Assembly (NCBI RefSeq): GCF_018343665.1
Contig: NZ_JAGYPM010000002.1
Location: 124,001 to 188,000 of the forward strand
DNA from: Cytobacillus citreus
GTDB taxonomy: Bacteria > Bacillota > Bacilli > Bacillales > Cytobacillaceae
Length of the DNA: 64,000 nucleotides
Direction: 5' to 3'
In this document: in pieces, positions 61,657 through 64,000 of the stretch
Layout of the letters: each line of letters begins with the position of its first letter
Position numbering within the stretch: the stretch's first letter is position 1
Made by a program: the position numbers and the translations under genes
The notes under the pieces: generated by a model
The model's database searches: none
Told to the model about the DNA's origin: nothing
Seen by the model: the letters and a program-made list of their open reading frames with translations, nothing else

Positions 61657-61702
61657 AATCGGGCGCAATTCTGCAGCAAGAATTACGCTCTTTCTTTATG
61701 TT
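61657..61702 (+). terminator. Hairpin after the first cargo gene
   Basis: Overlapping inverted repeats with AATCGGGCGCAATT and AAGAATTACGCTCTTTC, ending in a T-rich run. The AATCGGGCGC core recurs in the second hairpin at 62365. Confidence 0.55.
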
Positions 61703-61770
61703 AAGGGCAATATTGTTGCATAAACATACGGTAGCATAAGCATACCTATAATAAAGGGAGGTATGTTAAA

Positions 61771-62208
61771 TTGAAAAAGGTTATTATAAGTATGCTATTC
61801 ATAGTTTGTCTTGGTTTTAGTGAGCTTTTTATTATTAGCAATAACTTAGAGAACACAGTTGTGCTTGCCAATTCCAAGGGCGAAAAGCCACCTAAGGACG
61901 TTTGTATAGAAGAATACAGAAAAAAGTGGGAAGAATTTGATAGGAAGGTGTTAAAGGATATAGTTAAAGGCTTTAACCTTGATTTATCAGGGTACCAAGA
62001 AATTATATATGATGATTTGATGTTGAAAGTAGGTGAAAATCTTAATGACCATTCTGACAAGCTTTCATTACAGTCTTTATTTGTCGGTACCAGTAGTGGC
62101 ACAAGGCGATTATTCTTAAAGAATGGCTTGGAAGGAACAGAAGGTTATTTTCTTTATAAAAGAACCGACGGAAGCAATGTCATAAAAAAAGTTACACAAG
62201 ATGGGTGA
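61771..62208 (+). CDS. 145-residue exported protein of unknown function (transposon cargo), probably frameshifted at 3' end
   Basis: TTG start after AAAGGGAGGTATG. Residues 1-34 look like a Sec signal peptide (MKKVIISMLFIVCLGFSELF..., cleavage near VVLANS). The mature part of about 110 residues is charged and mixed alpha/beta, with EYRKKWEEFDRKVLKDIVKG and LSLQSLFVGTSSGTRRLFLK. The stop at 62206 follows an A7 run (62184-62190). The neighbouring frame continues through MGEVWVVMKVDEKKAKRFKI to 62296, so a one-base indel has probably cut an original protein of about 174 residues. No family recognised. Confidence 0.6.
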   Translation: MKKVIISMLFIVCLGFSELFIISNNLENTVVLANSKGEKPPKDVCIEEYRKKWEEFDRKVLKDIVKGFNLDLSGYQEIIYDDLMLKVGENLNDHSDKLSLQSLFVGTSSGTRRLFLKNGLEGTEGYFLYKRTDGSNVIKKVTQDG

Positions 62209-62364
62209 AGTCTGGGTTGTTATGAAAGTAGATGAAAAGAAGGCAAAAAGGTTTAAAATAAAACGATTCGATTGGAGCAAATGCTCTGAACGTTAATATC
62301 CCCAAGACAATTAATAGACATAGCTTAATGCTTGTCGCACTGACGGAAACCATACCTAAATAAC

Positions 62365-62396
62365 GTCTTCCACAATCGGGCGCGATTGTGGAAGAC
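62365..62396. terminator. Perfect 14-bp hairpin inside the miniature transposon
   Basis: GTCTTCCACAATCG pairs exactly with CGATTGTGGAAGAC around a GGCG loop. It has no strong T-run, so it is either a weak terminator or a structural element of the right-end region, which begins 13 bp later. Confidence 0.6.
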
Positions 62397-63520
62397 ATAG
62401 ATAGGAAATGATCAAACTTTTTTATAAAAGAATGAACCAACTGAAAATATTAAGAGCGTGTTTTGATCAATCTTTTTTTCAAAACACGCTCTTTTCTATG
62501 ATCGTTTATCAAGGTTGTTAGTATCAATTTGATCAAACTTTATTTTAAAGCAACACATAAGGATGCACTTCAACTATGAATTCAAGAACGAATAACGGAA
62601 CAACAAGGTCGTAACACAAGTCTCGTCTACTATGATGTGACGAATTATTATTTTGAAATTGATGAACAGGATGAATTAAAAAGAAAAGGGGTTTCTAAAG
62701 AACACCGCACCAACCCAATCGTGCAGATAGGATTATTCATGGATACGGATGGCATTCCCGTTACGTATGGGCTTTATTCTGGAAATACGCTTGATAAACA
62801 AACCCTGATCCCGATGCTTGGAAACATACAGCGCAACTTTTCACTTAGTAAAATAATTGTTATCGCAGATAAAGGCATGACTACAGGAGACAACATCTGG
62901 TATAGGCTTTCTGCCAAAACGGCTATATCTTAAGCTATTCAATCCGAGGAGCCAACAAGAAGTTCAAAGATTATGTCCTTGACCAGAACGGTTACCATTC
63001 CATCGGGGAGGATTTCAAAATTAAATCGAGACTCTATCCAAGAGAGATTACGCTTACCACAAAAAGTGGAAAAAAGATCAAAAAGACAGTGGATGAAAAA
63101 CAGGTCATCTAATCAGACGAACGAATTGTAGAACTATACAGAGGACTGTGGAAAATTGAAGAATCTTTCAAGGTAATGAAAAGTGATTTAGAAAGCCGAC
63201 CAGTCTATCTTTCAAGACAAGAACACATCGAAGCTCATTTCCTTACCTGCTTTATCTCGCTTGTCATCGCATGATTATTAGAGCACCGATTGAAGGGAAA
63301 GCATTCAGTTACCGCCGTGCTCGATATCCTCAGAAAGGCTTCCTGCATCCATATACAGGAAAATTATTATCTGTTTGATCATTATGATGAAGTACTGGCC
63401 GATATCGAGAAGGAATTAAGAATCGATTTGGGGAAAAAATGCTTGTCATTAGGAGAAATTAAAATATTTTAGGGGCGGTCAAAAAAGGGTGATTTACACT
63501 ACAACTTTATGACAAACAAA

Positions 63521-63566
63521 AACAGCCTTGAACCTAGCATTCATACGGGTTCAAGGCTGTTTTTTA
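63521..63566. terminator. Strong terminator right of the IS1634-like remnant
   Basis: 14-bp perfect stem AACAGCCTTGAACC/GGTTCAAGGCTGTT with a loop of about 13 bases and six T residues; A-rich on the opposite flank. Confidence 0.9.
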
Positions 63567-63589
63567 TTCACTTTAACTGCAAAAGTCAG

Positions 63590-63861
63590 GAAAACTGGTG
63601 TGCGAATTCAGCAGCATTTTCGTATGTTTACAAAAACGCTTACGTGTACACAAAAAGTAAACAAGTTGTGTACATATTCGTTTACGTGTGTACAAACACG
63701 TTTACTTCTTTATGTATCAATATGTGTACAAATTTGTCATTAATGCATACGAATTGTTTACAAAACGACTGAAAGTTTACAAGTTGTTTACAGATTTACA
63801 GTTTGATTTTATTTCGGCTGGTATTATTGAAGAATGTATTCAGCACCTTTAATCTTGATAT
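63590..63861 (+). repeat. Right copy (272 bp) of the long direct repeat
   Basis: Same order of motifs as the left copy at 60366-60607, with about 30 extra bases near 63765 that add two more GTTTAC sites (GTTTACAAGTTGTTTAC). Substitutions are spread throughout, so the two copies are not recent. Together they flank the IS1634 remnant and its insertion as direct repeats. Confidence 0.9.
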
Positions 63862-63930
63862 AGAAACACACAACATACATAACTATTAATAAGGCTGTTG
63901 TGTTACTTCTTAGTGTTGAAAATGCTATTT

Positions 63931-64000
63931 TGTTGTTGATTTTCGCTACAGGCGCGAGCTCCTCGGAAATGCATTCGCATTTCCTTCGTGCGGTGATTAT
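63931..64000 (-). repeat. Partial GC-rich Bacillus-type repeat running off the window
   Basis: On the minus strand it reads GAGGAGCTCGCGCCTGTAGC followed by GAAAATCAACAAC, the same end structure (AGCGGAAATCAAC) as the element at 56413-56547 but in the opposite orientation. It is incomplete at the window edge. Confidence 0.5.

Larger units (their letters stand above)
61289..62555 (+). mobile_element. 1,267-bp miniature transposon with Tn7/Tn5053-type ends
   Basis: It splits the IS1634 transposase gene with a CATAA target duplication (61284-61288 and 62556-62560); removing it and one CATAA restores the reading frame through NKHKDALQ. Ends are TGT...ACA, and the outer 24 positions of the two ends match at 20. 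Left-end sites AAAG(T/A)T(C/T)GAT(A/C)A start at 61303, 61323 and 61343, exactly 20 bp apart. Inverted right-end sites TGATCAA(A/T)CTTT lie at 62409, 62464 and 62530. No transposase is inside, so it must have been moved in trans. It carries two small genes. Confidence 0.85.
60775..63472 (+). pseudogene. IS1634-family (IS4-like DDE) transposase, disrupted
   Basis: The gene begins at ATG 60775 (MFLRKMKNKKTGRTYLSISY). It has an in-frame TAA in a T8 run at 60935, a 2-bp insertion near 61250, a 1,267-bp insertion at 61289-62555, a TGA near 62574, a frameshift near 62920, and in-frame stops near 63110 and 63271. After the gap, YYDVTNYYFEIDEQDELKRKG and KGMTTGDNIWYRL, then LYRGLWKIEESFKVMKSDLE, give the DDE core with the YREK-like signature of the IS4/IS1634 group. 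It cannot make an active enzyme. Confidence 0.88.
60705..63503 (+). mobile_element. Degenerate IS1634-family element (tentative bounds)
   Basis: Candidate short terminal inverted repeats TGTAGTTTAA (60705-60714) and TTACACTACA (63494-63503) bracket the decayed transposase gene. The ends are matched over only about 10 bases, so the bounds are tentative. About 1.27 kb of it is a later insertion (61289-62555); without this the element would be about 1.5 kb, in the range of IS1634 members. Confidence 0.5.

Overview
The window reads as chromosomal DNA of a low-GC Gram-positive bacterium of the Bacillaceae. Supporting signs are AGGAGG-type ribosome binding sites, frequent TTG and GTG starts, hairpin plus T-tract terminators, and familiar Bacillus neighbourhoods: a SwrC-like RND pump, queF under a preQ1 riboswitch, a YfiY/YfiZ/YfhA-like siderophore uptake system, a YcgT-like reductase and murR/murQ. 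I see no rRNA, tRNA or CRISPR array. The species cannot be named from this sequence alone.

Layout. 1-6.4 kb: a membrane-anchored polysaccharide deacetylase behind a coiled-coil gene, an RND pump facing its TetR regulator, and a truncated ogt. 6.5-13.2 kb: a VOC protein, a preQ1-controlled queF plus transporter unit, and a lipid/envelope sugar cluster (MGDG-synthase-like glycosyltransferase; then Ugd, a PAP2 phosphatase and a GT4 glycosyltransferase) with a Pho-box-like array in front of ugd. 13.2-18.2 kb: Fur-box-flanked siderophore import and a ferredoxin/flavodoxin reductase. 18.3-24.6 kb: purine and nucleoside transporters, PadR with a HAAS membrane protein, a fructokinase-like kinase and a YhhN protein. 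24.7-27.7 kb: a patchwork island of gene fragments, an HU-like protein, a candidate Cys-rich bacteriocin precursor with a tiny membrane protein, and strong DNA secondary structures. 27.9-33.5 kb: a SWIM/SNF2 helicase, a zinc-ribbon protein, a NERD nuclease-like protein and eleven tandem 52-bp repeats. 33.6-40.9 kb: an amino-sugar/cell-wall recycling operon (MurR, serine hydrolase, sugar ABC importer without its ATPase, BadF-type kinase, MurQ). 41-46.7 kb: a TauE-type permease, a double VOC dioxygenase, a c-di-GMP-I riboswitch before an HTH protein and an EAL phosphodiesterase, and a chemoreceptor. 46.9-59.6 kb: two MFS transporters, a secreted M14 carboxypeptidase, an ECF sigma factor with a DUF4179 partner, MsrA-MsrB, and a TetR/acyl-CoA ligase/MHS transporter block, separated by mosaic intergenic repeats. 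59.7-64 kb: a mobile-element graveyard.

The most striking structure is at the right end. A decayed IS1634-type transposase gene is split by a 1,267-bp element (61289-62555). That element has TGT...ACA ends, a 5-bp CATAA target duplication, three binding-site-like repeats 20 bp apart at one end and three widely spaced inverted copies at the other. This is the architecture of Tn7/Tn5053-type ends, here on a miniature non-autonomous element that carries two small orphan genes. The whole patch is flanked by 242- and 272-bp direct repeats packed with GTNTAC half-sites.

Other leads are the 52-bp array, the candidate bacteriocin, the putative phosphate-starvation glycolipid cluster and the ABC-fed MurNAc/GlcNAc salvage operon. 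All functions are inferred from sequence features and family knowledge; no database search was run.
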